64,000 nt of DNA. Source: Maribacter dokdonensis DSW-8. GTDB taxonomy: Bacteria > Bacteroidota > Bacteroidia > Flavobacteriales > Flavobacteriaceae. The notes under the pieces were generated by a model, which was not told where the DNA came from, made no database searches, and was given only the letters and a program-made list of their open reading frames with translations. Positions within the stretch are counted from its first letter, which is position 1; the number at the start of each line of letters is the position of its first letter. The position numbers were made by a program, and so were the translations under genes. Of the stretch, positions 36,371 through 45,459 are shown one piece after another. Where the stretch lies: positions 1,984,001 through 2,048,000 of the forward strand of contig NZ_LDPE01000001.1 in assembly GCF_001447995.1 (NCBI RefSeq), written 5' to 3'.

Positions 36371-38722
36371 TCAGCCTCTATTTATAGTTTCGTCTAAATT
36401 CAAAATTGTGTGTGCCGTTAAGGTCATTGCCACTAACTTTTCTTTGTTCAAACCCGTAGGTACTTCACTTCTGCCAATACTTAAATATTCGCTTGTAGAA
36501 ATTTCGCCGTTCTCAACTTTCGACAACATTTCAGTATAGTAATCGGTCAAAGACTGTATCTCCGTCTCATTGGGCATACGCGAGGTCGCTTTGTAAAACA
36601 GGGTTTTTATCTGCTCGCTCTCCGCATTTGGGTTTGCCTCCATCTCACCTACGGCGGCAACCCTTGCGGCTTCAACTATTTGTGGATCATTTAATAACAC
36701 CAAAGCTTGTAACGGCGTATTGGTCTCTTGCCTTTTAACCGAACAATAATCTCTTGAGCTACTGTCAAAAGTCATCATACTTGGTGGTGGAACGGTACGT
36801 TTCCAAAACGTATAAATACTTTTTCTATACACATCTTCACCTTCACTTAAGGTATAGGAAGCCGTACTACCACCACCGCCACCCGTGGTTTCTTCCCAGA
36901 TACCTTCTGGCTGATAGGGCTTAACACTAGGACCGCCCACTTCCCTATTCAGCAATCCGCTAAACGCCAAGGCTTGATCACGAATAGCCTCGGAAGAAAG
37001 TCGTAAACGAGAGGCGCGCGCCAAATATTTATTTTCAGGATCTTGCTCCAACTTCTCGGGACTAGCCTTTGTATCTTGTTGGTATGCATCGGACATTGCA
37101 ATGTATTTCAACATTTTTCTGGTATCCCAACCTTCAGTTTTGTATTTGATTGCTAGATAATCCAACAATTCCGGGTGTGTAGGCAACGAACCTTGATTAC
37201 CAAAGTCGAAAGAAGATGCTACAATACCACTACCGAACATTCGCTGCCATAATCTGTTCACCGCAACCCTTGCCGTAAGTGGGTGCTCATCATCAAACAA
37301 CCATTTTGCCAATCCTAATCTGTTCTTCGGATAGTTATCAAAAGGTAAAATGGATTCCGGAGTATCAGGAAATACCTCATCGCCATATTGATCATAAATA
37401 CCTCTTTTTAATATAAATGAAGACCTAGGCTGATCCATTTCTTTCATCACCATCACCGGCACCTCTTTCATCTCACTTTTCTCTAGGTTGATGAATCCTA
37501 GAATATCGCTCACTTCTTTCTGCGTCACTTTAATGTAAGGTTCGGGCAAATCCGCAGCATTATCCAACAAGCCTTTTTCTGGTATTGTATTGAAGAAGCT
37601 ATAAAACTGAAAGTGATCTTTTTGACTAATGGGATCGTACTTATGGTCATGGCACCTTGCACATTCTAAGGTAAGCCCCAAAAACGCCGTACCCAGCGTG
37701 GTATTTCTATCCTCTACATATTCAACCCGGTATTCTTCAGGAATCACCCCACCTTCGGCAGTTATCTTGTGATTCCTGTTAAAACCGGTAGCTAATATTT
37801 GTTCCAGGTTGGCATTTGGCATTAGATCACCCGCTAATTGATAGGTAACGAACTGGTCATATGGCATATTCTCCTTAAAAGCGTGAATAACCCAATCTCG
37901 CCAAGGCCACATGGTACGTTCAAAATCATCTTGATAGCCATGTGTATCTGCGTATCTGGCAATATCCATCCATTCTGCAGCCATATTCTCGGCATAATCC
38001 ACTGATAACAGCAAAGAATCTATAACCTCTTCATATTTTTCCTGTGAAGGATTTGCAGCAAATTTTTCTATTTGCTCTAAAGTGGGTGGCAATCCGGTTA
38101 AGTCAAAAGTAATTCTGCGCAATAGTTTTTCACTACTTGCCCGAGAACTAGGGCTCATCCCTTTTTCGGTCAATTTATTTAAGATAAAAGCATCTATTTC
38201 ATTGCTGCCCCAAACTTTAGCACCATCATTTTCCGGTACTTCTTGCGGAGTAGGTGGTATAAATGCCCAATGTGTTTTATACTCGGCACCTTGTGCTATC
38301 CATTTTTCTAGAATAGCTTTTTCAAAATCCTCTAAAACCAGGTTAGATTCCGGTGGCGGCATGATCAAATTAGGATCATCACTGAAAATACGTTCTACCA
38401 AACTACTTTGAGCTGCATTACCGGGCACAATAGCCGCATGGTCTTTAAGTTCTCCTAAATCCCTGTATGCTTCTTCGGCGGAGTGAAGGGATAGATCACC
38501 TTCAACGGCATTCTTATCCGGACCGTGACATATAAAACATCGGTCCGATAGAATAGGCTTTACATGAAAAGTGAAATCGATTTTTTCGGGTATGGCCGTT
38601 TCTTTATTGCCATCTTCCAGTGCAATTGTCTTATCAGCTTCAGAAGCACAACTGCATAATACACAGCTTGCAAAAACAAAAGCAGCAATGCTGAACAATT
38701 GGCTCATTACATTCTTGGTCAT
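36371..38722 (-). CDS. PSCyt1-DUF1549-DUF1553 multidomain lipoprotein
   Basis: 783 residues. Lipoprotein signal with a Cys pair near 20-25 (FASCVLCSCASEA). A Planctomycete-type cytochrome domain follows: the heme motif CFICHGPD lies near 61-68 and a distal IMPPPES near 120. DUF1549 covers about 165-370 (DEIDAFIL-like, then RRITFDLTGLPPT and EWMDIARYADTHGYQDD), and DUF1553 about 455-735 (FDNYPKNRLGLAKWL, then ARVAVNRLWQRMFG and TNTPLQALVLLNDPQIVEA). The function is unknown; electron transfer coupled to oxidation of a substrate by a partner has been proposed for such families. It is the first gene of a six-gene minus-strand unit. Confidence 0.9.
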   Translation of the reverse strand: MTKNVMSQLFSIAAFVFASCVLCSCASEADKTIALEDGNKETAIPEKIDFTFHVKPILSDRCFICHGPDKNAVEGDLSLHSAEEAYRDLGELKDHAAIVPGNAAQSSLVERIFSDDPNLIMPPPESNLVLEDFEKAILEKWIAQGAEYKTHWAFIPPTPQEVPENDGAKVWGSNEIDAFILNKLTEKGMSPSSRASSEKLLRRITFDLTGLPPTLEQIEKFAANPSQEKYEEVIDSLLLSVDYAENMAAEWMDIARYADTHGYQDDFERTMWPWRDWVIHAFKENMPYDQFVTYQLAGDLMPNANLEQILATGFNRNHKITAEGGVIPEEYRVEYVEDRNTTLGTAFLGLTLECARCHDHKYDPISQKDHFQFYSFFNTIPEKGLLDNAADLPEPYIKVTQKEVSDILGFINLEKSEMKEVPVMVMKEMDQPRSSFILKRGIYDQYGDEVFPDTPESILPFDNYPKNRLGLAKWLFDDEHPLTARVAVNRLWQRMFGSGIVASSFDFGNQGSLPTHPELLDYLAIKYKTEGWDTRKMLKYIAMSDAYQQDTKASPEKLEQDPENKYLARASRLRLSSEAIRDQALAFSGLLNREVGGPSVKPYQPEGIWEETTGGGGGSTASYTLSEGEDVYRKSIYTFWKRTVPPPSMMTFDSSSRDYCSVKRQETNTPLQALVLLNDPQIVEAARVAAVGEMEANPNAESEQIKTLFYKATSRMPNETEIQSLTDYYTEMLSKVENGEISTSEYLSIGRSEVPTGLNKEKLVAMTLTAHTILNLDETINRG

Positions 38723-38910
38723 TGATGGTGGTTTTAAATCTGTAATGAACTTACAAACTTTACCATTTAGTAACCGTTAAAATTCGACCAATAACAGAGC
38801 AAACAAGCTAAATAATATCAAAATTCGTAAAAATGAAATCATAAAATATGATTATCTCAAAAAACACTTGAAATACTTACAAAAACAGCAATAAGCAGTA
38901 GTGTTTGATT

Positions 38911-39438
38911 TTAAGATAGATACAGATCTACTAGACCTTCTGGTGTAGTTACAAGAATACGCTTATTCTCACGATCTACCTTAGTGATGATATCATCACT
39001 TATGGGTATTAATAATTGTGCGCCATCTTTTTCTACCTCAAAGAGTGCTTGTGCAGTTGTATCGTTAACACTTTGTATAATACCAATATCACCGTGAACG
39101 GAATCAATCATAGCGAAACCGATAATCTCATGATAATAGAATTTGTTGCCGGTAAGTTTTGGCAACATGGTAAGGGGCAAATAAAGTCCAGATTTCATGA
39201 TGCGATCTGCATCTGATTCTGATTTCACCTCTTCAAAATCTATACGAAGTAAGTTAGATTTATGAAGTCGGCATCTTTTAATAAAAAATGGAACCAGATT
39301 GTTTCCTAAAGAAACAAATACTGATTCCATATTTTCGTATATCTCAGGATCATCGGTATCTAGTTTAACCAATACCTCACCTTTGAAGCTATATTTTGAA
39401 ACGATATTACCTAGGTAGAAACAATCTTCCTTTCGCAT
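38911..39438 (-). CDS. rimM: Ribosome maturation factor RimM
   Basis: 175 residues, the standard RimM length. The N-terminal beta-barrel starts CFYLGNIVSKYSFKGEVLVKL, and the C-terminal PRC-barrel contains YYHEIIGFAMID and LLIPISDDIITKVD. RimM binds S19 in the 30S head and helps 16S rRNA processing. It follows rpsP by 13 bases in the usual order. In the flavobacterial layout as I remember it, trmN6 is a common nearby gene; here a 22-kb accessory block lies between. Confidence 0.95.
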   Translation of the reverse strand: MRKEDCFYLGNIVSKYSFKGEVLVKLDTDDPEIYENMESVFVSLGNNLVPFFIKRCRLHKSNLLRIDFEEVKSESDADRIMKSGLYLPLTMLPKLTGNKFYYHEIIGFAMIDSVHGDIGIIQSVNDTTAQALFEVEKDGAQLLIPISDDIITKVDRENKRILVTTPEGLVDLYLS

Positions 39439-39451
39439 CGTTTCTTAAAAA

Positions 39452-40015
39452 TTATGCTTTATCGTCTTCAGCAGGAGCTTCAGTAGCCTGTTCTGGCTCA
39501 CCAGCAGCTTCAACAGCTTCAACTTCTGCTTCAGCGTCTTCACCTTCTGGAGTCTCTGGCAAAGCAGCAGCGGCAGCTTCAGCAGCACGCTTATCGTTTA
39601 CTTCTTTCTCAGCCTTTAATGCAGCAGCTTTAGCTTCTGCTTTCGCTTTATCCAATCCACCAACTTTATCGGCAATTGCAGCTTCTTTTTCAGTAACCCA
39701 AGCATTGAATTTTTCTTCAGCTTGCTCTTCGGTCAATGCTCCTTTACGAACACCACCTAATAAATGATGCTTTAAAAGCACACCTCTATAAGAAAGAATA
39801 GCTTTAGCAGTATCCGTTGGTTGTGCACCGTTTTGTAACCACTTTACAGAACTATCAACATCAAGTTCAATAGTTGCAGGGTTTGTATTAGGATTGTAGA
39901 TACCTAATTTTTCCAAAAATTTACCATCTCTTTTAGCTCTTGCATCTGCAGCAACTACCCAATAGAATGGCTTCCCTTTTTTACCGTGTCTTTGTAATCT
40001 AATTTTTACTGGCAT
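39452..40015 (-). CDS. rpsP: 30S ribosomal protein S16 with long acidic/alanine-rich C-terminal extension
   Basis: 187 residues. The first 80 or so are canonical S16 (VKIRLQRHGKKGKPFYWVV, then FLEKLGIYNPNTNP and WLQNGAQPTDTAK). Residues about 100-187 are an extension rich in Ala, Glu and Lys (EKFNAWVTEKEAA, then APAEDDKA at the end), more than doubling the usual length. Such extensions occur in other Bacteroidota S16 proteins as I recall, so this is not a frameshift. A well-spaced promoter lies upstream at 40112-40141. Confidence 0.96.
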   Translation of the reverse strand: MPVKIRLQRHGKKGKPFYWVVAADARAKRDGKFLEKLGIYNPNTNPATIELDVDSSVKWLQNGAQPTDTAKAILSYRGVLLKHHLLGGVRKGALTEEQAEEKFNAWVTEKEAAIADKVGGLDKAKAEAKAAALKAEKEVNDKRAAEAAAAALPETPEGEDAEAEVEAVEAAGEPEQATEAPAEDDKA

Positions 40016-40369
40016 ATCACATTAATTTGTAGGGTGCCCGACCCCTGATTATTAATTCTAGTTTTTTAACTCGTTCGCCATCAACAAGCAAAGCTCATCT
40101 GAAAGCGGGTGCAAATATAATTCAAAATGCTGAATTGGCAACAATGTTTTAAAGTTATTTGAATCAACAAACCCAAAATTCTTTTCAAGCTCTAAAAACA
40201 CTCAAATTCAATTATTTAAATCAGGAATAGCCCAAATAAAAATAGCTAAAAAATCACCCGTTGATAACTCTTAGCAACTACGTTTTCACCAACACCTCCT
40301 TTTTCGTAATTTTATAGGCACTTTTTAGGTCAAAATTCTGACCTCTTTTGAACACTCAGAAAACACGAT
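40016..40369. promoter_or_regulatory. 354-base divergent region between rpsP and dnaE
   Basis: It holds the predicted rpsP promoter (40112-40141, minus), giving an rpsP leader of about 90 bases that contains a G/C-rich patch (GGGTCGGGCACCC when read on minus). The dnaE side has no exact TAnnTTTG box that I can place; a loose candidate lies in the T-rich stretch near 40305-40320. No ORF or RNA gene recognised. Confidence 0.45.
40112..40141 (-). promoter_or_regulatory. Predicted Bacteroidota promoter of rpsP-rimM
   Basis: Read on the minus strand: TTG, 19 bases, then TATATTTG (plus-strand CAAATATA at 40112-40119 and CAA at 40139-40141). This matches the Bacteroidota sigma-A consensus TTG/TTTG-N19-TAnnTTTG and lies about 100 bases before the rpsP start. 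Confidence 0.65.
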
Positions 40370-43300
40370 ATGTACCTTATTTTTGATACCGAAACCACCG
40401 GTCTTCCAAAAAATTGGAATGCCCCTATTACTGACACGGACAACTGGCCCCGTTGTATACAGATCGCTTGGCAGTTGCATGATGAAATGGGTAATTGTAT
40501 TGAACATCAAGATTATTTGGTGCGCCCAGACGGATTCAACATACCCTATGATGCTGAACAGATCCACGGTATTTCTACAGAACTTGCGGAGCAACAAGGT
40601 GTATCTCTTGCAGAGGTTTTAGAGAAATTCAACATTGCTATGTCCAAAACAAAATTCATTGTTGGGCAAAATGTTGGATTCGATGTGAATATCATGGGGG
40701 CGGAATTTCACCGTTTAGGTGTTGAAAATCCGTTACAAGAACTTCCTGTTTTAGATACTTGTACAGAACACACTGCACAACTATGTCAAATACCCGGTGG
40801 TCGTGGCGGTAAGTTCAAATTACCCACATTGACAGAACTACATGAGTTTTTGTTTGGCGAACCATTTGGTGAAGCACACAATGCAACTGCCGATGTTGAA
40901 GCTACCACACGTTGTTTTCTAGAACTTATACGAAAGCAACAATATACCAAAGAACAATTAGACGTTCAACCCGATTATTTCAAGAATTTCTCCGAAGCTA
41001 ATCCGCAAGAGATTCAACTCATTGGTCTTAAGCATATCAACCTTAAAAAAGCATCGAAAAAAATTGCCGATGCCCTATGGGAAAAAGATACGGGCGGAGT
41101 TTCACAAGAAGAAATACAGGAAAACCTTGCGACATTAGAAAATGCAAGTTTTGCGCATTTACATAACCACACGCAATTCTCTATTCTACAGTCCACCATT
41201 AGTGTTCCGGATCTAGTAGCCGCCGCCGCCAAGGCAAAAATGCCGGCAGTAGCTATGACGGACCATGCGAATATGATGGGCGCCTTTCATTTCGTCAACG
41301 GCGTACTCAATCACAATAAAGGAGTAGTATCCAGGAACGAAGCCAATCAAAAGCGCTATGAGGCTACCCAAAACGGAACGCTGGAAGAAGGTCAAGAACC
41401 TTTAGAGGAATTGCCCGAACCAGAACAGGAGATCACACCCATAATTGGTTGTGAATTTCAAGTATGTGAAGACCATACCAACAAATCTCAAAAAGACAAT
41501 GGATACCAAATAGTCATGCTTGCCAAAAGCAAAAAAGGATATCTAAATTTGGCAAAAATGTCTTCAATAGCCTTTGTAGACGGTAAATACTACGTACCAC
41601 GTATTGATAAGAAAATTGTTGAGCAGTACAAGGAAGACGTCATGGTACTTACCGGTAACTTATATGGTGAAGTTTCAAGTAAAGTACTGAACGTAGGTGA
41701 AAATCAGGCTGAAGAGGCATTGCTTTGGTGGAAAGAAACCTTTGGCGATGATCTCTACATAGAAATTATGCGCCATGGTCAAGAAGATGAAGACCGTGTG
41801 AACCAAGTTTTAATACAGTTCGCAAAAAAGCACAATGTTAAGCTCGTTGCTACCAATAACACGTATTATGCAGAGAAAGAAAATGCCCATGCGCATGATA
41901 TTCTTTTATGTGTAAAAGATGGGGAAAAACAATCAACTCCCATAGGTCGTGGTCGTGGTTACCGCTATGGCTTGCCCAACCAAGAATACTACTTTAAATC
42001 ATCTGATGAGATGAAGGAGCTTTTTAAGGATATTCCTGAAGCCATCATCAATATTCAAGAAATTATAGACAAGGTAGAAACCTTTACTCTAGCACGTGAC
42101 GTACTGTTACCTGCTTTTGATATTCCAGAAGAGTTTCAATTCGAAGAAGATAAATTAGATGGAGGCAAACGTGGTGAGAACAAATTTCTAAGACACATCA
42201 CCTATGAAGGTGCTAAAAAGAGATATGGGGAGATTACGCCCGAAATTGATGAACGTTTAGACTTTGAACTCAAGGTAATTGAAAAGACCGGCTACCCAGG
42301 GTATTTCTTGATCGTGGAAGATTTCATAAGGGCGGCAAGGCAAATGGATGTATCCGTTGGTCCGGGTCGTGGATCGGCTGCGGGATCTGCAGTTGCCTAT
42401 TGCTTATGGATTACGAATTTAGACCCTATTAAGTACGATTTACTTTTTGAGCGTTTCCTAAATCCGGATCGTGTAAGTATGCCCGATATCGATATTGACT
42501 TTGACGACGAAGGGCGAAGTCGGGTTATGGACTATGTAATTGACAAGTATGGATCTAACCAGGTGGCACAGATTATTACCTATGGTACCATGGCCGCGAA
42601 ATCATCTATTCGAGATACGGCAAGAGCGCTTGATCTACCTCTAGGTGATGCGGACCGTATGGCGAAATTGATCCCGAACATGTCCAAGCTGAAAAAAATT
42701 ATCGGCGTTGATGAAAAGGTACTCCGAAGCAAATTCAACAGTGAAGAACTCGAGAAAATAAACGAGCTTTTGAACATTTCCGAAGGCGACGGATTAGAAT
42801 CTGAAACCTTAAACCAAGCATACGTATTGGAAGGCTCTGTACGTAACACCGGTATTCATGCCTGTGGGGTTATCATTACACCAGATGATATAACCAAGTT
42901 CGTACCCGTGGCACTTGCCAAAGATTCGGAAATGTACTGTACCCAATTTGACAACTCGGTAGTGGAAAGCGCAGGGTTGTTGAAAATGGATTTCTTGGGA
43001 CTAAAAACGTTGACCTTAATTAAGGATACCGTTAAAATTGTAAAAGCCAAACATGGTGTTGAGCTAGACCCGGAGAATTTTCCGCTGGATGACGAAAAAA
43101 CCTATGAACTTTTCCAACGAGGTGAAACGGTAGGTGTATTCCAATATGAATCTCCCGGAATGCAGAAACACATGAGATCCCTAAAACCAACGGTTTTTGC
43201 CGATCTTATTGCTATGAACGCCTTGTACCGTCCTGGCCCAATGGAATACATACCAAGTTTCATTGCACGTAAACACGGTACCGAAGAAATTGTATATGAC

Positions 43301-44806
43301 CTTGACGCTTGTGAAGAATACCTAGCGGAAACTTATGGTATTACAGTTTACCAAGAGCAAGTGATGCTCCTATCGCAAAAATTGGCAGACTTTACAAAAG
43401 GTGAAGCCGATGTATTGCGTAAGGCAATGGGTAAAAAACAGAAGCACGTACTAGATAAAATGAAGCCAAAGTTCATTGAACAAGCTTCAGCAAAAGGGCA
43501 TGCCGTAGATAAATTGGAAAAAATTTGGAAAGACTGGGAAGCGTTTGCAGCCTATGCCTTTAACAAATCGCACTCCACTTGCTATGCCTGGATCGCCTAC
43601 CAAACTGCATATTGTAAAGCCCACTACCCTGCCGAATATATGGCGGCGGTACTGAGCAACAACATGAACGATATTAAACAGGTTACATTTTTCATGGAAG
43701 AATGTAAGCGTATGGGCTTAGATGTACTTGGACCAGACGTAAACGAATCTTACTACAAATTTGCCGTAAACGATGCCGGTGCGGTTCGTTTTGGTATGGG
43801 AGCAGTAAAAGGCGTTGGTCGTGGTGCCGTTGAAACCATAGTTGAAAACAGAAAAGATGTAGGTCCTTATAAATCAGTATTCGATTTTGCCAAGCGAATA
43901 GACCTACGTGCAGCCAATAAAAAGGCATTTGAGAACCTTGCCGTTGCAGGTGGCTTCGATTCTTTTGGCACTACACATAGGGCACAATATTTTCATGATG
44001 AAGGTGACGGCATTACATTCCTTGAAAAAGTCATTAAGTACGGTGCCAAGTATCAAGAAAACGAAAACTCTTCACAGGTAAGCCTTTTTGGTGACGCCAG
44101 TGAAGTACAAATACCAGAACCCGTTGTACCACCTTGTGAAGAATGGGGAACCATGGAAAAACTCCGTCGAGAAAAGGAAGTAGTAGGTATCTATATATCC
44201 GGACACCCTTTGGACGATTTTAAAACGGAAATCAAAGCTTTTTGTAACGCAAATGTCGGCTGTGTAAATGATTTACCAACATATGTAAACAGAGAACTTA
44301 CGTTTGCAGGAGTCATTACAGATGTACAGCATAGGGTTTCTAAAAACGGTAAAGGCTGGGCTGCGTTTACCATGGAAGATTATACGGACTCTTTTGAATT
44401 TAGAATATTTGGTGAGGAATACCTGAAATTCAGACATTTCTTAATGATCAATTCCTTCGCTTATGTAAAACTCTATGTACGAGATGGATGGACAAATAAG
44501 GATACGGGAAAGAAAGGAGATCCAAGAATGCAATTCAATAGCTTTATGTTATTACAAGAGGTCATGGAAACCTATGCCAGAAAACTGACCATTAAACTTA
44601 ATATTGCCGAGTTAAAAGAAGAAAAAGTCAGGACCTTAAAAGACACCTTTGACAACCATAAAGGAGACCATGCCATTAATTTTATTGTCTACGAAATGGA
44701 AGAAAAAATTAAGGTGAATTTGAACAGTAGACGACAAAAAGTGCAGATTTCGAGCGAATTATTACAACTTTTAGAGCAACAAGACGTTCATTTTAAGCTC
44801 AACTAA
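40370..44806 (+). CDS. dnaE: DNA polymerase III alpha subunit with N-terminal proofreading exonuclease
   Basis: 1478 residues. Residues 1-190 form a DEDDh 3'-5' exonuclease: FDTETTGLP (D5, E7), GQNVGFDVN near 100 and HNATADVEAT near 168, all acidic residues intact. The PHP domain starts near 262 (HLHNHTQFSIL), the polymerase palm has PDIDIDFDDEGR near 704-715, and the fingers contain GPGRGSAAGS near 664. An OB domain lies near 1300-1390. The extra exonuclease makes it about 300 residues longer than E. coli DnaE and means proofreading sits in the same chain. It is the replicative polymerase. trxA and a DUF58 gene follow. Confidence 0.97.
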   Translation: MYLIFDTETTGLPKNWNAPITDTDNWPRCIQIAWQLHDEMGNCIEHQDYLVRPDGFNIPYDAEQIHGISTELAEQQGVSLAEVLEKFNIAMSKTKFIVGQNVGFDVNIMGAEFHRLGVENPLQELPVLDTCTEHTAQLCQIPGGRGGKFKLPTLTELHEFLFGEPFGEAHNATADVEATTRCFLELIRKQQYTKEQLDVQPDYFKNFSEANPQEIQLIGLKHINLKKASKKIADALWEKDTGGVSQEEIQENLATLENASFAHLHNHTQFSILQSTISVPDLVAAAAKAKMPAVAMTDHANMMGAFHFVNGVLNHNKGVVSRNEANQKRYEATQNGTLEEGQEPLEELPEPEQEITPIIGCEFQVCEDHTNKSQKDNGYQIVMLAKSKKGYLNLAKMSSIAFVDGKYYVPRIDKKIVEQYKEDVMVLTGNLYGEVSSKVLNVGENQAEEALLWWKETFGDDLYIEIMRHGQEDEDRVNQVLIQFAKKHNVKLVATNNTYYAEKENAHAHDILLCVKDGEKQSTPIGRGRGYRYGLPNQEYYFKSSDEMKELFKDIPEAIINIQEIIDKVETFTLARDVLLPAFDIPEEFQFEEDKLDGGKRGENKFLRHITYEGAKKRYGEITPEIDERLDFELKVIEKTGYPGYFLIVEDFIRAARQMDVSVGPGRGSAAGSAVAYCLWITNLDPIKYDLLFERFLNPDRVSMPDIDIDFDDEGRSRVMDYVIDKYGSNQVAQIITYGTMAAKSSIRDTARALDLPLGDADRMAKLIPNMSKLKKIIGVDEKVLRSKFNSEELEKINELLNISEGDGLESETLNQAYVLEGSVRNTGIHACGVIITPDDITKFVPVALAKDSEMYCTQFDNSVVESAGLLKMDFLGLKTLTLIKDTVKIVKAKHGVELDPENFPLDDEKTYELFQRGETVGVFQYESPGMQKHMRSLKPTVFADLIAMNALYRPGPMEYIPSFIARKHGTEEIVYDLDACEEYLAETYGITVYQEQVMLLSQKLADFTKGEADVLRKAMGKKQKHVLDKMKPKFIEQASAKGHAVDKLEKIWKDWEAFAAYAFNKSHSTCYAWIAYQTAYCKAHYPAEYMAAVLSNNMNDIKQVTFFMEECKRMGLDVLGPDVNESYYKFAVNDAGAVRFGMGAVKGVGRGAVETIVENRKDVGPYKSVFDFAKRIDLRAANKKAFENLAVAGGFDSFGTTHRAQYFHDEGDGITFLEKVIKYGAKYQENENSSQVSLFGDASEVQIPEPVVPPCEEWGTMEKLRREKEVVGIYISGHPLDDFKTEIKAFCNANVGCVNDLPTYVNRELTFAGVITDVQHRVSKNGKGWAAFTMEDYTDSFEFRIFGEEYLKFRHFLMINSFAYVKLYVRDGWTNKDTGKKGDPRMQFNSFMLLQEVMETYARKLTIKLNIAELKEEKVRTLKDTFDNHKGDHAINFIVYEMEEKIKVNLNSRRQKVQISSELLQLLEQQDVHFKLN

Positions 44807-44987
44807 ATAATGTATTTATGGAGTATTAGGCTAAGAATATGCGTTTTACAAACATCCTTACCGCAAATTATAACTTTTATTTAGCAGTAAAATGTAAGAA
44901 AATAGCCCTAAAAATTGATAAATTAGCTTGATACACGTATAGGCAAAACGAATTGTTGGCACGTAAGGAAACAGAAGAATAATTGAC

Positions 44988-44995
44988 TAAATTTG
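44988..44995 (+). promoter_or_regulatory. Possible -7 promoter box of trxA
   Basis: TAAATTTG matches the Bacteroidota -7 box TAnnTTTG and lies 23 bases before the trxA start codon. No well-spaced TTTG is seen upstream, so this is a half-supported call. Confidence 0.35.
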
Positions 44996-45018
44996 CATAA
45001 TCAATAAAAGTAAATAAA

Positions 45019-45336
45019 ATGGCATTAGAAATAACAGATGCTACTTTTGACGAGGTAGTTTTAAAAAGCGATAAACCTGTAGTAGTAGATTTTTGGGCAG
45101 CATGGTGCGGTCCTTGTCGTATGGTAGGTCCTATCATAGACGAAGTTAGTACTGAATATGACGGCAAAGCTGTTGTTGGTAAGGTTGATGTAGATGCAAA
45201 TCAAGAGTTTGCTGCAAAATATGGTGTACGTAATATACCAACAGTTTTAGTTTTTAAAGACGGCGAGATAGTAAGTAGACAAGTAGGTGTTTCACCTAAG
45301 AAAGTGTACACAGACGCTATTGACGCAGCTTTGTAA
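45019..45336 (+). CDS. trxA: Thioredoxin
   Basis: 105 residues, the standard thioredoxin length, with the redox motif W-C30-G-P-C33 (DFWAAWCGPCR) and the cis-proline loop RNIPTVLVF. It is a cytoplasmic disulfide reductase that supplies electrons to ribonucleotide reductase and others. No export signal. It stands between dnaE and the DUF58 gene and ends before a G/C-rich hairpin at 45372-45391. Confidence 0.97.
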   Translation: MALEITDATFDEVVLKSDKPVVVDFWAAWCGPCRMVGPIIDEVSTEYDGKAVVGKVDVDANQEFAAKYGVRNIPTVLVFKDGEIVSRQVGVSPKKVYTDAIDAAL

Positions 45337-45370
45337 GCAACTGTGTCACGTTATAATAAAATAAGTTAGG

Positions 45371-45400
45371 AGAGCCGGCAAATGCCGGCTCTTGTTATTT
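45371..45400 (+). terminator. Intrinsic terminator after trxA
   Basis: GAGCCGGCA (45372-45380) pairs with TGCCGGCTC (45383-45391), giving a strong nine-base stem or a shorter stem with a six-base loop, followed by a weak T-rich tail. An upstream ATG for the DUF58 gene would lie inside this hairpin, which argues against that start. Confidence 0.65.
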
Positions 45401-45459
45401 GCTGTAATTTTAATTCTTTCCATTTATATAGTTCAGCCGTCTTCACTATCTTTAGTAAT

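Noticed and set aside
39396..39767. Plus-strand ORF rich in Ser and Ala opposite rpsP
   Set aside because: It is the antisense of the low-complexity S16 tail; composition is explained by the Ala/Glu codons on the other strand.
45382..45459. N-terminal extension of the DUF58 gene from ATG 45382
   Set aside because: The codon lies inside the trxA terminator hairpin and the extra residues are unlike the family; GTG at 45460 fits better.
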